From contig CADCLS010000007.1 of the NCBI GenBank assembly GCA_902802375.1, positions 1-62,735 on the forward strand: a DNA stretch of 62,735 nt, written 5' to 3'. The position numbers and the translations under genes were made by a program. The first letter of the stretch is position 1. Each line of letters starts with the position of its first letter. This document shows, piece after piece, positions 44,624 to 53,460 of this stretch. The notes under the pieces are model-generated. The model was not told the DNA's origin. It did no database searches and saw nothing but the letters and a program-made list of their open reading frames with translations. This stretch comes from Oscillospiraceae bacterium. Lineage in GTDB: Bacteria; Bacillota; Clostridia; Oscillospirales; Acutalibacteraceae.

Positions 44624-45060
44624 TCTTCTTCGTCCCTTTCCTCGTATACTATTGCCTTGTTAGGGCAACCCTCGACGCACGCGGGTTGCCCGCAGTTGTT
44701 TTCAAGGCATAGTTCGCATTTCTGCATGGTTCCGTTTTCACCGGGTGCAAGTGCACCGTAAGGACACACAAGAACACAGGTAAGGCACCCTACGCATTTA
44801 TTGCGGTCTATTTTTACAACACCGTCCACCTTGGAGATAGCGCCCGCGATACAGCTTTTAACACATATCGGGTCGGTGCAGTGTCGGCAGGACACGGCAA
44901 AGCATATTTTATCTCCGTCTTCCACATGAATGCGCGGAAAAATTTTTTTATCTTTGAGGGCATACGCCATATCGCTTAAACCTGAATTGGCAAAAGCACA
45001 GTTATATTCACATAAGTGGCAACCGAGACACCATTCTTCATTTACATATACACGCTTCAT
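44620..45060 (-). CDS. Four-cluster ferredoxin-type electron-transfer subunit (HycB-like)
   Basis: A 146-residue protein with cysteine motifs for up to four [4Fe-4S] clusters: CLGCHLCEYNC, CRHCTDPICVKSC, CVGCLTCVLVC and CELCLENNC...CVEGC. Such subunits wire flavoproteins to redox partners. Lying between the FAD oxidoreductase and the FMN core of glutamate synthase, with overlaps of a few bases on one side, it probably carries the electrons between them. Confidence 0.88.
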   Translation of the reverse strand: MKRVYVNEEWCLGCHLCEYNCAFANSGLSDMAYALKDKKIFPRIHVEDGDKICFAVSCRHCTDPICVKSCIAGAISKVDGVVKIDRNKCVGCLTCVLVCPYGALAPGENGTMQKCELCLENNCGQPACVEGCPNKAIVYEERDEEE

Positions 45061-45063
45061 TTT

Positions 45064-46569
45064 TCATTCCCCCGCGTGAGAAATACCGAGTATTTCGAGT
45101 TCTTTTGAGTTTAGTCCGACGCCGCGAAGCATCAACCTGTTGCCGCGAAGGGCTTCAATGGAATTTATACCCATTCCGCCCATGATTTCTTTAATTTCAT
45201 GTTGCCATGCTGTCATCAGGTTGCAAAGGCGCTCAGCACCCATATCGGGATTAAGCCGCTTTACAAGGTCGGGGCGCTGTGTGGCAATACCCCAGTTGCA
45301 TTTGCCTGACTGACAGGTTCTGCAAAGGTGACAGCCGAGAGCGAGCAAGGCCGCAGTGGCGATATAGCAGGCATCAGCACCAAGGGCTACCGCCTTTACA
45401 ACATCCGCGGAACTGCGTATAGAGCCGCCAACGACTAATGACACATTGTTTCTTATTCCTTCTTCGCGAAGTCTGCTGTCAACGGCGGCGAGGGCGAGTT
45501 CAATGGGAATTCCAACATTATCGCGTATTCTCGTAGGCGCGGCGCCCGTGCCGCCACGAAAGCCGTCTATCGCAATAATATCCGCGCCGCTTCGGGCAAT
45601 TCCGCTGGCTATGGCGGCAATGTTATGCACCGCGGCAACTTTCACTATTACCGGCTTTTTATACTGCGTTGCCTCTTTCAGTGAGAAAACGAGCTGCCGT
45701 AAATCTTCAATCGAGTAAATATCGTGGTGAGGCGCGGGGGAGATTGCGTCCGACCCTTCGGGTATCATACGAGTTTTTGATACATCGCCAACGATTTTAG
45801 CCCCCGGCAAATGACCGCCGATACCCGGCTTCGCACCTTGCCCCATTTTAATTTCAATAGCGGCTCCCGCGCTCAAATAATCCTCGTGAACGCCGAAACG
45901 GCCCGAAGCCACCTGAACGATTGTATTCGTACCGTATCGGTAAAAATCCTCATGCAAACCACCCTCGCCGGTGTTATAAAGAATGCCGAGTTCGGTTGCC
46001 GCGAGCGCAAGTGAGGCGTGTGCGTTGTAACTTATCGAGCCGTAACTCATAGCGGAGAACATCAGCGGCATTGAAAGTTCAATTTGAGGCGAGAGCGTGC
46101 AGTCGATTTTTCCGCTTTTATCACGGGTAATAGTGTTGGGCTTTTTACCCAAAAACACCTTGGTTTCCATTGGCTCTCTAAGCGGGTCAATGGGTGGATT
46201 TGTTACTTGCGAGGCGTTAAGCAAAATCTTATCCCAGTAAACAGGTAGCGGTTTGGGATTTCCCATTGAAGATAACAACACGCCGCCGCTTGAAGCCTGC
46301 TTGTATATTTCTTTTATTGTATCGTTTTGCCAATTTGCGTTTTCGCGAAGCAGGCAGTCGCTCTTAACTATTTTAAGTGCTCTTGTCGGGCATAAAGATA
46401 CGCACCGCTGACAATTAACGCATTTGCTTTCGTCACTTACCATAACCCCGCGTTCGGTGCTGAATGTATGGACCTCGTTTGCACACTGTCGCTCGCACAC
46501 TCTGCAGGAAATACATCTGTCCGTATTCCTTACAACTTCAAATTCGGGATATATAAAATTCACAGCCAT
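45064..46569 (-). CDS. gltB: Glutamate synthase FMN-binding core subunit with N-terminal ferredoxin domain
   Basis: A 501-residue protein. The first 75 residues hold two [4Fe-4S] motifs (CISCRVCERQC and CVNCQRCVSLC). The rest is the glutamate-synthase TIM barrel with FMN site (SYGSISYNAHASLALAA, GQGAKPGIGGHLPG, GFRGGTGAAP) and a [3Fe-4S]-type motif (CHLCRTCQSGKCNWG). It reduces 2-iminoglutarate, made from 2-oxoglutarate and ammonia, to glutamate. The amidotransferase domain is a separate protein encoded just upstream and overlapping by one base. Confidence 0.93.
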   Translation of the reverse strand: MAVNFIYPEFEVVRNTDRCISCRVCERQCANEVHTFSTERGVMVSDESKCVNCQRCVSLCPTRALKIVKSDCLLRENANWQNDTIKEIYKQASSGGVLLSSMGNPKPLPVYWDKILLNASQVTNPPIDPLREPMETKVFLGKKPNTITRDKSGKIDCTLSPQIELSMPLMFSAMSYGSISYNAHASLALAATELGILYNTGEGGLHEDFYRYGTNTIVQVASGRFGVHEDYLSAGAAIEIKMGQGAKPGIGGHLPGAKIVGDVSKTRMIPEGSDAISPAPHHDIYSIEDLRQLVFSLKEATQYKKPVIVKVAAVHNIAAIASGIARSGADIIAIDGFRGGTGAAPTRIRDNVGIPIELALAAVDSRLREEGIRNNVSLVVGGSIRSSADVVKAVALGADACYIATAALLALGCHLCRTCQSGKCNWGIATQRPDLVKRLNPDMGAERLCNLMTAWQHEIKEIMGGMGINSIEALRGNRLMLRGVGLNSKELEILGISHAGE

Positions 46570-47663
46570 CAGAATTTTCCCTCTTTCACTTTAACTATTA
46601 CCGGTTCGCCGCCGGCGGGCGACCAGATATTTTCGGCTTCCGGCTCCATTACCCTTATCGCCGCTTCTTCGCTTGCTATAAATACCTTGTCATCTTTTTC
46701 TCCCACTACCATAGAACGAAGCTTCAGCCGGTCGTTGAGCGCCATAAGTCCGCCCTCGAATCCCAAAACGATTGAAAACGGTCCGGTTACAAGCAGATTC
46801 GGAAATACAGTTCGCAAGTATTTATGCTTTTCTTCGTCGTATTTATCTGTTTTGCTCTCAATGGTACTCCAGAACGGCGCCGCAATCACGCTTGCCGCCT
46901 CGCCGAGCGTCAGCCCTTGCCGGCGCACAAGATAATCGAGTATGTATGTTATGACTTCCGTATCGGTCTGCAAATTGCATTTGTAGCCGAACATTTCAAT
47001 AAAACGGCGGTTGGCGTCGTAAGATGATATTTCTCCGTTATGCACTACCGAATAATCAAGCAGCGTAAACGGATGCGCGCCGCCCCACCAGCCGGGGGTA
47101 TTTGTGGGGTATCTGCCGTGAGAAGTCCAACTGTAACCCTCGTATTCGTCAAGCTTATAAAATTTGCCTACGTCCTCGGGAAATCCCACCGCCTTGAATG
47201 TTCCCATATTTTTACCGCTTGAAAATACATAAGCGCCTCTCATTTCGGTATTGATTTTCACAACCGTCCTCGCGACAAACTCTTTTTCATCAAGCTGCAA
47301 ATCGGCAAGCACCGATTTTAAGGGCGTTACAAAATACCGCCATATAATCGGCTCGTCTGTAATTTCGGGGATTTTCCGCGTGGGGATTATTTCGCCCTTT
47401 ACAATTTCAAAATGTTCTTTTAGAAAAGCTTCGCACTTTTTTCTTGTGTCCCTGCAGTCAAAAAACATATGAAAAGCGTAAAAATCCTTATAGTCCGGAT
47501 AAATGCCGTATGCCGCAAAACCGCCGCCGAGTCCGTTTGAACGGTCGTGCATGGGCTCCATTGCCTTTATGATCTTTTCCCCGGTCATCATTTTGCCGGC
47601 TTTGGATATGACCGCCGCAATGGCGCAGCCGGACGGTATCCTGATTTCTCCCTCTCTTTTCAT
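46569..47663 (-). CDS. Glutamate synthase class II glutamine amidotransferase subunit
   Basis: An Ntn-type glutaminase domain as a separate protein of about 364 residues. The presumed nucleophile is the cysteine in RIPSGCAIAAV near residue 13. In most class II enzymes Cys is residue 1 after Met removal, so a short propeptide of about 12 residues would have to be cut off. SHGRYPTNTPGWWGGAHPF and VVHNGEISSYDANRRF are the glutamine-site motifs. A GTG at 47672 is possible, but the ATG at 47663 is better placed after AGAAGG. It is first in the leftward operon. Confidence 0.9.
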   Translation of the reverse strand: MKREGEIRIPSGCAIAAVISKAGKMMTGEKIIKAMEPMHDRSNGLGGGFAAYGIYPDYKDFYAFHMFFDCRDTRKKCEAFLKEHFEIVKGEIIPTRKIPEITDEPIIWRYFVTPLKSVLADLQLDEKEFVARTVVKINTEMRGAYVFSSGKNMGTFKAVGFPEDVGKFYKLDEYEGYSWTSHGRYPTNTPGWWGGAHPFTLLDYSVVHNGEISSYDANRRFIEMFGYKCNLQTDTEVITYILDYLVRRQGLTLGEAASVIAAPFWSTIESKTDKYDEEKHKYLRTVFPNLLVTGPFSIVLGFEGGLMALNDRLKLRSMVVGEKDDKVFIASEEAAIRVMEPEAENIWSPAGGEPVIVKVKEGKF

Positions 47664-47694
47664 CCTTTTCACCTTCTAAAATAAATAAAAAAAG

Positions 47695-47738
47695 AGCGCC
47701 CGTTTTTACGCGGAATAATCCGCATAAAAATGAACGCC
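47695..47738 (-). terminator. Leader terminator of the glutamate synthase operon
   Basis: Minus-strand stem: GGCGTTC pairs with GGGCGCT, continuing through TTTTTAT/GTAAAAA and GCGGA/TCCGC around a TTAT loop, then CTTTTTTTATTTATTTT. Its 5' arm is the loop and 3' arm of the hexaloop hairpin at 47729-47748, so the two cannot coexist. Confidence 0.8.
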
Positions 47739-47748
47739 TTTGCTCATT
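47729..47748 (-). ncRNA. ANTAR-type hexaloop hairpin at the 5' end of the glutamate synthase leader
   Basis: Minus-strand hairpin AATGAGC-[AAAGGC]-GTTCATT: seven pairs (one G-U) around a hexaloop with A at position 1 and G at position 4, the ANTAR-binding signature. It begins at about the predicted transcription start. Confidence 0.75.
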
Positions 47749-47754
47749 GCGCTT

Positions 47755-47783
47755 ATTATACGCGCGAAAAATCGGTTTGTCAA
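47755..47783 (-). promoter_or_regulatory. Promoter of the leftward glutamate synthase operon
   Basis: Minus-strand TTGACA (47778-47783), 17-base spacer, TATAAT (47755-47760): perfect consensus. The predicted start is at about 47748, leaving an 85-base leader before the coding region. Confidence 0.85.
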
Positions 47784-47811
47784 GAAAAAATAAAAAATTT
47801 TCAAAAAACAC

Positions 47812-47840
47812 TTGACAAATGAAAACAGCGGTTGTATAAT
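47812..47840 (+). promoter_or_regulatory. Promoter of the rightward type III glutamine synthetase operon
   Basis: TTGACA (47812-47817), 17-base spacer, TATAAT (47835-47840): perfect consensus, back to back with the leftward promoter. The predicted start is at about 47847. Confidence 0.87.
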
Positions 47841-47850
47841 ACGCCACATA

Positions 47851-47868
47851 AAAGGCAACGGCGTCTTT
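47851..47868 (+). ncRNA. ANTAR hexaloop hairpin P1 of the glutamine synthetase leader
   Basis: AAAGGC-[AACGGC]-GTCTTT: six pairs around a hexaloop with A1 and G4. It starts about four bases after the predicted transcription start. The loop and 3' arm can instead pair with 47878-47893 in a 15-bp stem (47857-47893), a competing structure like the terminator that competes with P2. Confidence 0.78.
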
Positions 47869-47912
47869 AAGTTTTTTACTTAACGGTGCCGTTATCTCAT
47901 TTTAATAAGGAA

Positions 47913-47930
47913 AAAGGCAAAGGCGTCTTT
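47913..47930 (+). ncRNA. ANTAR hexaloop hairpin P2 of the glutamine synthetase leader
   Basis: AAAGGC-[AAAGGC]-GTCTTT, the same stem as P1 and a loop differing at one base. It is 62 bases downstream of P1 and shares 12 bases with the terminator at 47919. Confidence 0.8.
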
Positions 47931-47962
47931 CGTAATTTTACGAAGGGCGCTTTTTCTTTTTT
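47919..47962 (+). terminator. Leader terminator of the glutamine synthetase operon
   Basis: A 16-bp stem (47919-47934 with 47939-47954, ATTT loop) followed by a T run broken by a single C. The 5' arm contains the P2 loop and 3' arm, so formation of P2 prevents termination. Confidence 0.88.
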
Positions 47963-47982
47963 CGCAAAAGGAGTTTTGGATT

Positions 47983-50079
47983 ATGAAAACGGTAAAAGAT
48001 TATTTCGGAAGTTTGGTTTTTGATGACAGAGTGATGAAAGCAACTCTTTCGGCTAAGGTTTATGCCTCGCTTAAAAAGACCATTGACGAAGGCGCGGCGC
48101 TTGATATAGGCGTTGCCAACGCCGTTGCCGCCGCTATGAAAGACTGGGCGATAGAAAAGGGCGCCACACATTTTACTCACTGGTTCCAGCCGCTCACCGG
48201 CATCACCGCCGAAAAGCACGACAGTTTTATTACGCCCTCTCCCGACGGCGGCGTGATTATGGAGTTTTCGGGTAAGGAGCTGATAAAGGGCGAGCCGGAC
48301 GCGTCAAGCTTTCCGTCCGGCGGACTTCGCGCCACCTTTGAGGCGCGCGGTTATACGGCGTGGGACCCGACCTCTTACGCTTTTATAAAGGGAAAGACGC
48401 TTTGTATTCCTACGGCGTTTTGCTCATACGGCGGTCACGCACTCGATAAAAAAACGCCGCTTTTGCGCTCAATGGAGGCGTTGAGTCATCAGGCGCTCCG
48501 TGTTTTACGCCTTTTCGGAAACACGAGTGTAAAAAGAATTGTATCTTCAGTAGGCCCAGAGCAGGAATACTTCCTTATAACCAAAGAAATGTATGACAGG
48601 CGCCCTGATTTGCGCTTTACCGGCAGAACGCTTTTCGGCTCAAAACCGCCAAAGGGTCAGGAAATGGATGACCACTATTTCGGCGTTATAAAGCCTCGCG
48701 TTGCCGCCTATATGGAAGAACTCAATGAGGAACTTTGGAAGCTCGGCATTCTTGCTAAAACCGAGCATAACGAAGTAGCGCCGGCACAGCATGAACTCGC
48801 ACCTATTTATACTACTACCAATGTAGCCACAGACCATAACCAGCTCACAATGGAAATTATGCAGAAAATTGCCGCGAAGCACGGACTTGTCTGCCTGCTG
48901 CACGAAAAACCGTTTGCAGGAGTCAACGGCTCGGGCAAGCATAACAACTGGTCAATTTCTACTGATGAGGGACAAAATCTTTTATCACCCGGCGATACAC
49001 CCTACCAAAACGCACAGTTTTTGCTGTTTCTGTGCGCGGTCATTAAAGCGGTTGACGATTATCAGGATCTTCTGCGTATCTCGGTAGCCACTGCCGGAAA
49101 CGACCACAGACTCGGTGCAAACGAGGCGCCGCCGGCAGTGATTTCCATATTCTTAGGCGACGAATTAAATGCGGTTTTAGAGGCGATTGAAACCGATACT
49201 CCGTATAAGGGCACGGAAAAAACGCAGATGAAATTAGGCGTTGATGTGCTGCCTAAATTTAACCGCGATACCACAGACCGCAACCGTACCTCGCCCTTTG
49301 CCTTTACCGGCAACAAGTTTGAATTTCGTATGCTCGGCTCTTCAAACTCTATCGCCTGCGCGAACATTATGCTCAATAGCGCGGTTGCAGAAAGCCTTAA
49401 AATCTATGCGGACAGATTAGAGGGTGCAGAAGATTTTGAAACCGCACTTCACGATATGATAAAGAAGACCATTAAAGACCACAAACGCATTATTTTTAAC
49501 GGCAACGGTTACGATGACGCGTGGATAAAAGAGGCGACCGAAAAGCGCGGGCTCCTTAACTACCGCACCACCGCCGACTGCATGCCGCACTTGCTCGATA
49601 AAAAGAATGTTGATATGCTAACATCTCACAAGGTTTTCTCGGTAGCAGAACTTAATTCCCGTTGTGAAATTATGCTCGAAAACTACTGCAAGTCGGTAAC
49701 TATCGAGGCAAATACAATGGTCGATATGGCGAAAACCGAGATAGCGCCGGCGGTAGAGCGTTTTACGGCAGATATTGCCAAAAATGCCGCCGCAAAGCGC
49801 GCGGTATCGCCGAACATTCCCTGTGAATACGAAACAGGTCTTGTTTCAAAACTTTCAGACCTTACGGATAAAATAGAAAAATACGCTGACGGATTAAAGG
49901 ATGCAGTTGTCACTCTCGGCAACGCACAGGATATTATTGAAGAATCCGAAATGATTAGGGATAACATTTTGCCTGAAATGTGTGAATTGCGTGTCGCCTG
50001 CGACGAGGCGGAAACGCTTACCGCAAAGTCTTACTGGCCATATCCCTCTTATGCGGATATACTTTTCAGCGTAAAATAA
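47983..50079 (+). CDS. glnN: Glutamine synthetase type III
   Basis: A 698-residue GSIII of normal length. It has the type III N-terminal region ([16 protein letters not shown]), catalytic signatures [39 protein letters not shown] (ATP loop) and [14 protein letters not shown], and a long C-terminal region. It makes glutamine from ammonia and glutamate and forms a dodecamer unrelated in order to type I. AAAAGGAG precedes the ATG. It heads the rightward operon behind the ANTAR-controlled leader and is followed by the ammonium transporter. Confidence 0.96.
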   Translation: MKTVKDYFGSLVFDDRVMKATLSAKVYASLKKTIDEGAALDIGVANAVAAAMKDWAIEKGATHFTHWFQPLTGITAEKHDSFITPSPDGGVIMEFSGKELIKGEPDASSFPSGGLRATFEARGYTAWDPTSYAFIKGKTLCIPTAFCSYGGHALDKKTPLLRSMEALSHQALRVLRLFGNTSVKRIVSSVGPEQEYFLITKEMYDRRPDLRFTGRTLFGSKPPKGQEMDDHYFGVIKPRVAAYMEELNEELWKLGILAKTEHNEVAPAQHELAPIYTTTNVATDHNQLTMEIMQKIAAKHGLVCLLHEKPFAGVNGSGKHNNWSISTDEGQNLLSPGDTPYQNAQFLLFLCAVIKAVDDYQDLLRISVATAGNDHRLGANEAPPAVISIFLGDELNAVLEAIETDTPYKGTEKTQMKLGVDVLPKFNRDTTDRNRTSPFAFTGNKFEFRMLGSSNSIACANIMLNSAVAESLKIYADRLEGAEDFETALHDMIKKTIKDHKRIIFNGNGYDDAWIKEATEKRGLLNYRTTADCMPHLLDKKNVDMLTSHKVFSVAELNSRCEIMLENYCKSVTIEANTMVDMAKTEIAPAVERFTADIAKNAAAKRAVSPNIPCEYETGLVSKLSDLTDKIEKYADGLKDAVVTLGNAQDIIEESEMIRDNILPEMCELRVACDEAETLTAKSYWPYPSYADILFSVK

Positions 50080-50093
50080 TAGAGGTGTTTTAA

Positions 50094-51848
50094 ATGATTA
50101 TGGAAGAACTTATTAAATTAATTAAAGAAACCGCTACGAGCGAAGTTTTCGGCGTGTGGTTTCTCATCGGCGCAGCGCTTGTTTTCTTTATGCAAGCCGG
50201 GTTTGCTATGGTGGAAACCGGCTTTACCAGAGCCAAAAACGCCGGAAATATAATAATGAAAAATCTTATGGATTTCTGCATTGGTACTGTTATGTTCGTT
50301 CTGCTGGGTTTTTCGCTGATGATGGCAGAGGACTATCTTCTCGGTTTTATCGGCGTTCCGAATTTCAAGATATTAACCGATTTCGGACAATTCTTAAAAA
50401 GCGGAAACGCACCGTCATTCGTATTTAACCTTGTTTTCTGTGCAACGGCGGCGACTATAGTTTCCGGCGCTATGGCGGAAAGGACAAAATTTATTTCCTA
50501 CTGCATTTATTCGGGTGTAATATCACTTTTCGTCTATCCGATTGAAGCAGGTTGGGTATGGAACAGTAAAGGGTGGCTTGTAAACTTAGGCTTCCACGAT
50601 TTTGCCGGAAGCGCCGCGATACACTCGGTAGGCGGAATAACGGCGCTTATCGGCGCCATTATGGTAGGACCCCGCCTTGGCAAATACATAAAAGACGAAA
50701 GTAAAAAGGTAAAGAAAGTAAATGCCATTCCCGGTCACTCAATAACACTCGGCGCGCTGGGTTGCTTTATTCTTTGGTTCGGTTGGTACGGCTTTAACGG
50801 CGCCGCCGCTTGGGATAATAATTCCCTTGCCTCAATTTTCGTTACCACCACGATAGCCCCTGCGGTCGCCACTTGTGTAACGATGATTTTCACTTGGATT
50901 AAAAACGGCAAGCCGGATGTTTCAATGTGTATAAACGCTTCTCTTGCCGGTCTTGTGGGTATAACCGCCGGTTGTGATGCGCTGGACGCCGTAGGATCAA
51001 CCGTTGTTGGTATTGTTTCGGGTTTCCTTGTAGTATTTGTTGTTGAATTCCTTGATATAAAACTTCATATAGATGACCCTGTAGGCGCCGTGGGTGTTCA
51101 TCTTGCAAATGGCGTTTGGGGAACTGTGGCAGTAGGCTTGCTTGCTAACCCAGCCGCTCCCGCCGGACTTAAAGGACTTTTCTACACCGGCAGTTTCCGC
51201 CTTTTAGGCGTTCAGCTCTTAGGAATTACGGCAATTCTTTTGTGGACCGCCGCTATGATGACCGCAACATTCCTTATTATTAAAAAGACCATAGGACTTC
51301 GGGTTACTGTCGAAGAAGAAATTAAAGGCCTCGACAAAACCGAGCACGGACTTCCGAGCGCATACGCCGATTTCGTTCCGGCAGTCGAAAGCATTGATTA
51401 CGGTTATGAAAACGCCGTGGCGGTAACCGGTGAAACGCCCGTATCGGAGGCAATACCGGTTAAAAAAGTGCCTGCATTTGATGAGAGCGTGCCGAAGCTT
51501 ACAAAGATAGAAATTATCTGCAAAGAACCGCGCTTCGAGGCTCTTAAAAACGCGATGATGGATATAGGAATAACCGGTATGACGGTATCGCACGTATTAG
51601 GCTGCGGAGCGCAAAAAGGTCAGCCGGAATATTACCGCGGCGTCGAGGTGGAAGCAAATCTCTTGCCTAAAATTCAGGTAGATATCGTTGTAAGCAAGGT
51701 GCCGGTCAGAAGCGTTATAGAAACTGCAAAGAAGGTGCTTTACACCGGGCATATCGGTGACGGAAAGATATTTGTTTACGATGTTGAAAACGCCGTAAAG
51801 GTGCGTACGGGCGAAGAAGGTTACGACGCTTTACAAGACGTGGAGTAA
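50094..51848 (+). CDS. Ammonium transporter fused to a PII signalling domain (Amt-PII)
   Basis: A 584-residue protein. Residues about 15-405 are an Amt channel with eleven predicted helices (FFMQAGFAMVETGFTRAKN at helix 1, AGWVWNSKGWL, the twin-histidine helices FAGSAAIHSVGG and AVGVHLANGVWGT). A linker of about 60 residues leads to a PII/GlnK-like domain from about 463 (LTKIEIICKEPRFEALKNAM, then DGKIFVYDVENAVKVRTGEEG). The usual uridylylation tyrosine of the PII T-loop is not evident. The fusion puts sensor and channel in one chain. GAGGTG precedes the ATG; it is 14 bases after glnN. Confidence 0.93.
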   Translation: MIMEELIKLIKETATSEVFGVWFLIGAALVFFMQAGFAMVETGFTRAKNAGNIIMKNLMDFCIGTVMFVLLGFSLMMAEDYLLGFIGVPNFKILTDFGQFLKSGNAPSFVFNLVFCATAATIVSGAMAERTKFISYCIYSGVISLFVYPIEAGWVWNSKGWLVNLGFHDFAGSAAIHSVGGITALIGAIMVGPRLGKYIKDESKKVKKVNAIPGHSITLGALGCFILWFGWYGFNGAAAWDNNSLASIFVTTTIAPAVATCVTMIFTWIKNGKPDVSMCINASLAGLVGITAGCDALDAVGSTVVGIVSGFLVVFVVEFLDIKLHIDDPVGAVGVHLANGVWGTVAVGLLANPAAPAGLKGLFYTGSFRLLGVQLLGITAILLWTAAMMTATFLIIKKTIGLRVTVEEEIKGLDKTEHGLPSAYADFVPAVESIDYGYENAVAVTGETPVSEAIPVKKVPAFDESVPKLTKIEIICKEPRFEALKNAMMDIGITGMTVSHVLGCGAQKGQPEYYRGVEVEANLLPKIQVDIVVSKVPVRSVIETAKKVLYTGHIGDGKIFVYDVENAVKVRTGEEGYDALQDVE

Positions 51849-51859
51849 GGAGTTCTCTT

Positions 51860-53443
51860 ATGTGTTCAGTTATAGGTTATTGCGGCAGGATTTCAGATGA
51901 AGCCGCATTCAGAAAAGGGTTCGCCGAGACTAAGTCTCGCGGACCCGACGATACAAGAATTATAGATACCGGAAGCGGCGTATTAGGCTTTCACAGACTT
52001 TCTATTATGGGACTTAACGAATCAGGTATGCAACCGTTTGAAAAAGACGGTTGCTTTGCCGTGTGTAACGGTGAGCTTTACGGCTTTCAAAATCAAAAAG
52101 AATTGCTTAAAGCCAAAGGCTATGAGTTTAAAAGCGAAAGTGATTGCGAGATAATTCTGCCACTTTATTTTGAATACGGTACGGATATGTTTTCTATGTT
52201 AGACGCCGAATTTGCCTGCATAATATATGACGGCGGGAGTAACGGGTGGATAGCCGCGCGCGACCCGATAGGCATTCGTCCGCTTTATTACGGATATGAC
52301 TGCAAGGGAATCATCGTTTTTGCAAGCGAAGCAAAAAATCTTGTGGGGCTTTGTGAAAAGATTATGCCGTTTCCGCCGGGACATTATTATAAAGACGGCA
52401 AGTTTACTTGCTATAACGATATATCGAGAGCGGAGGGTGTATGCGGTGATGACCTTGAAACCGCCTGCAAAAACATCAGAGAAAAGTTAGTATCAGGTGT
52501 AAAAAAGCGGCTTGTAGCGGATGCGAAGGTAGGCTTCCTGCTTTCGGGCGGTCTTGATTCCTCACTTGTATGCGCTATTGCGGCAAGGGAAAGCAATAAG
52601 CCGATAAAGACCTTTGCAATAGGTATGAGCGAGGACGCTATCGACCTTAAATATGCCCGTCAGGTAGCTGATTTCATCGGTGCAGACCATACCGAGGTAT
52701 ATATGACGCCGGATGAGGTAATATCATCGCTTGAAGATGTAATACACCTGCTCGGCACTTATGATATCACCACTATCAGAGCTAGTATGGGTATGTATCT
52801 TGTGTGCCGTGCAATTCACGAAAAAACCGATATCCGCGTACTTTTGACAGGTGAAATATCCGATGAACTGTTCGGCTATAAATACACCGATTTTGCACCG
52901 AACGCGCAAGAATTCCAAAGGGAGTCGGAAAAACGGGTTCGTGAGCTTCATATGTACGATGTTCTGCGCGCAGACCGTTGCATTTCGGTAAACTCTCTTG
53001 AAGCGCGTGTGCCGTTCGGCGACCTTGATTTCGCAAAGTATGTTATCAATCTTGACCCGGAAATAAAGATGAATAAATACGGTAAAGGCAAATATCTTTT
53101 GCGCCACGCGTTTGAGGGCTTAGGCTACTTGCCGGACGGCATTTTGTGGCGCGAAAAGGCGGCGTTTTCGGACGCGGTAGGGCACTCAATGGTAGATTAT
53201 CTGAAAGAATACGCCGAAAGCGTTTATACCGACGAACAATTCAAAGCGCAAAGAATAAAATATGAGCATGCGACGCCCTTTACAAAGGAATCATTATTAT
53301 ACAGAGAGATTTTTGAAAAGTATTATCCCGGTCAGTCGGAAATGGTAGTAGATTTCTGGATGCCGAATAAATCTTGGGACGGATGCAATGTAAACGACCC
53401 GTCGGCGCGCGTGCTTTCAAACTACGGCGAAAGTGGAAAATAA
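51860..53443 (+). CDS. asnB: Asparagine synthase (glutamine-hydrolysing)
   Basis: A 527-residue two-domain enzyme. Cys2 is the glutaminase nucleophile (MCSVIGYCGR), with CNGELYGF as the glutamine-site motif. The synthetase domain has the ATP pyrophosphatase motif LSGGLDSSL near residue 230 and LTGEISDELFGYKY. It forms asparagine from aspartate with glutamine nitrogen. AGGAG precedes the ATG. It is placed between an ammonium transporter and glmS in an operon full of glutamine-using enzymes. Confidence 0.95.
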   Translation: MCSVIGYCGRISDEAAFRKGFAETKSRGPDDTRIIDTGSGVLGFHRLSIMGLNESGMQPFEKDGCFAVCNGELYGFQNQKELLKAKGYEFKSESDCEIILPLYFEYGTDMFSMLDAEFACIIYDGGSNGWIAARDPIGIRPLYYGYDCKGIIVFASEAKNLVGLCEKIMPFPPGHYYKDGKFTCYNDISRAEGVCGDDLETACKNIREKLVSGVKKRLVADAKVGFLLSGGLDSSLVCAIAARESNKPIKTFAIGMSEDAIDLKYARQVADFIGADHTEVYMTPDEVISSLEDVIHLLGTYDITTIRASMGMYLVCRAIHEKTDIRVLLTGEISDELFGYKYTDFAPNAQEFQRESEKRVRELHMYDVLRADRCISVNSLEARVPFGDLDFAKYVINLDPEIKMNKYGKGKYLLRHAFEGLGYLPDGILWREKAAFSDAVGHSMVDYLKEYAESVYTDEQFKAQRIKYEHATPFTKESLLYREIFEKYYPGQSEMVVDFWMPNKSWDGCNVNDPSARVLSNYGESGK

Positions 53444-53460
53444 TTTTAGGAGGCTTATTT

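Noticed and set aside
47841-47982. A glutamine riboswitch in the glnN leader
   Set aside because: The leader lacks the conserved glutamine-aptamer core, and the hexaloop hairpins with an ANTAR gene explain it better.
53444-53460. A glmS ribozyme upstream of glmS
   Set aside because: Only 17 bases separate asnB and glmS, so the ribozyme cannot fit in the gap, and no ribozyme core was recognised in the asnB 3' end.
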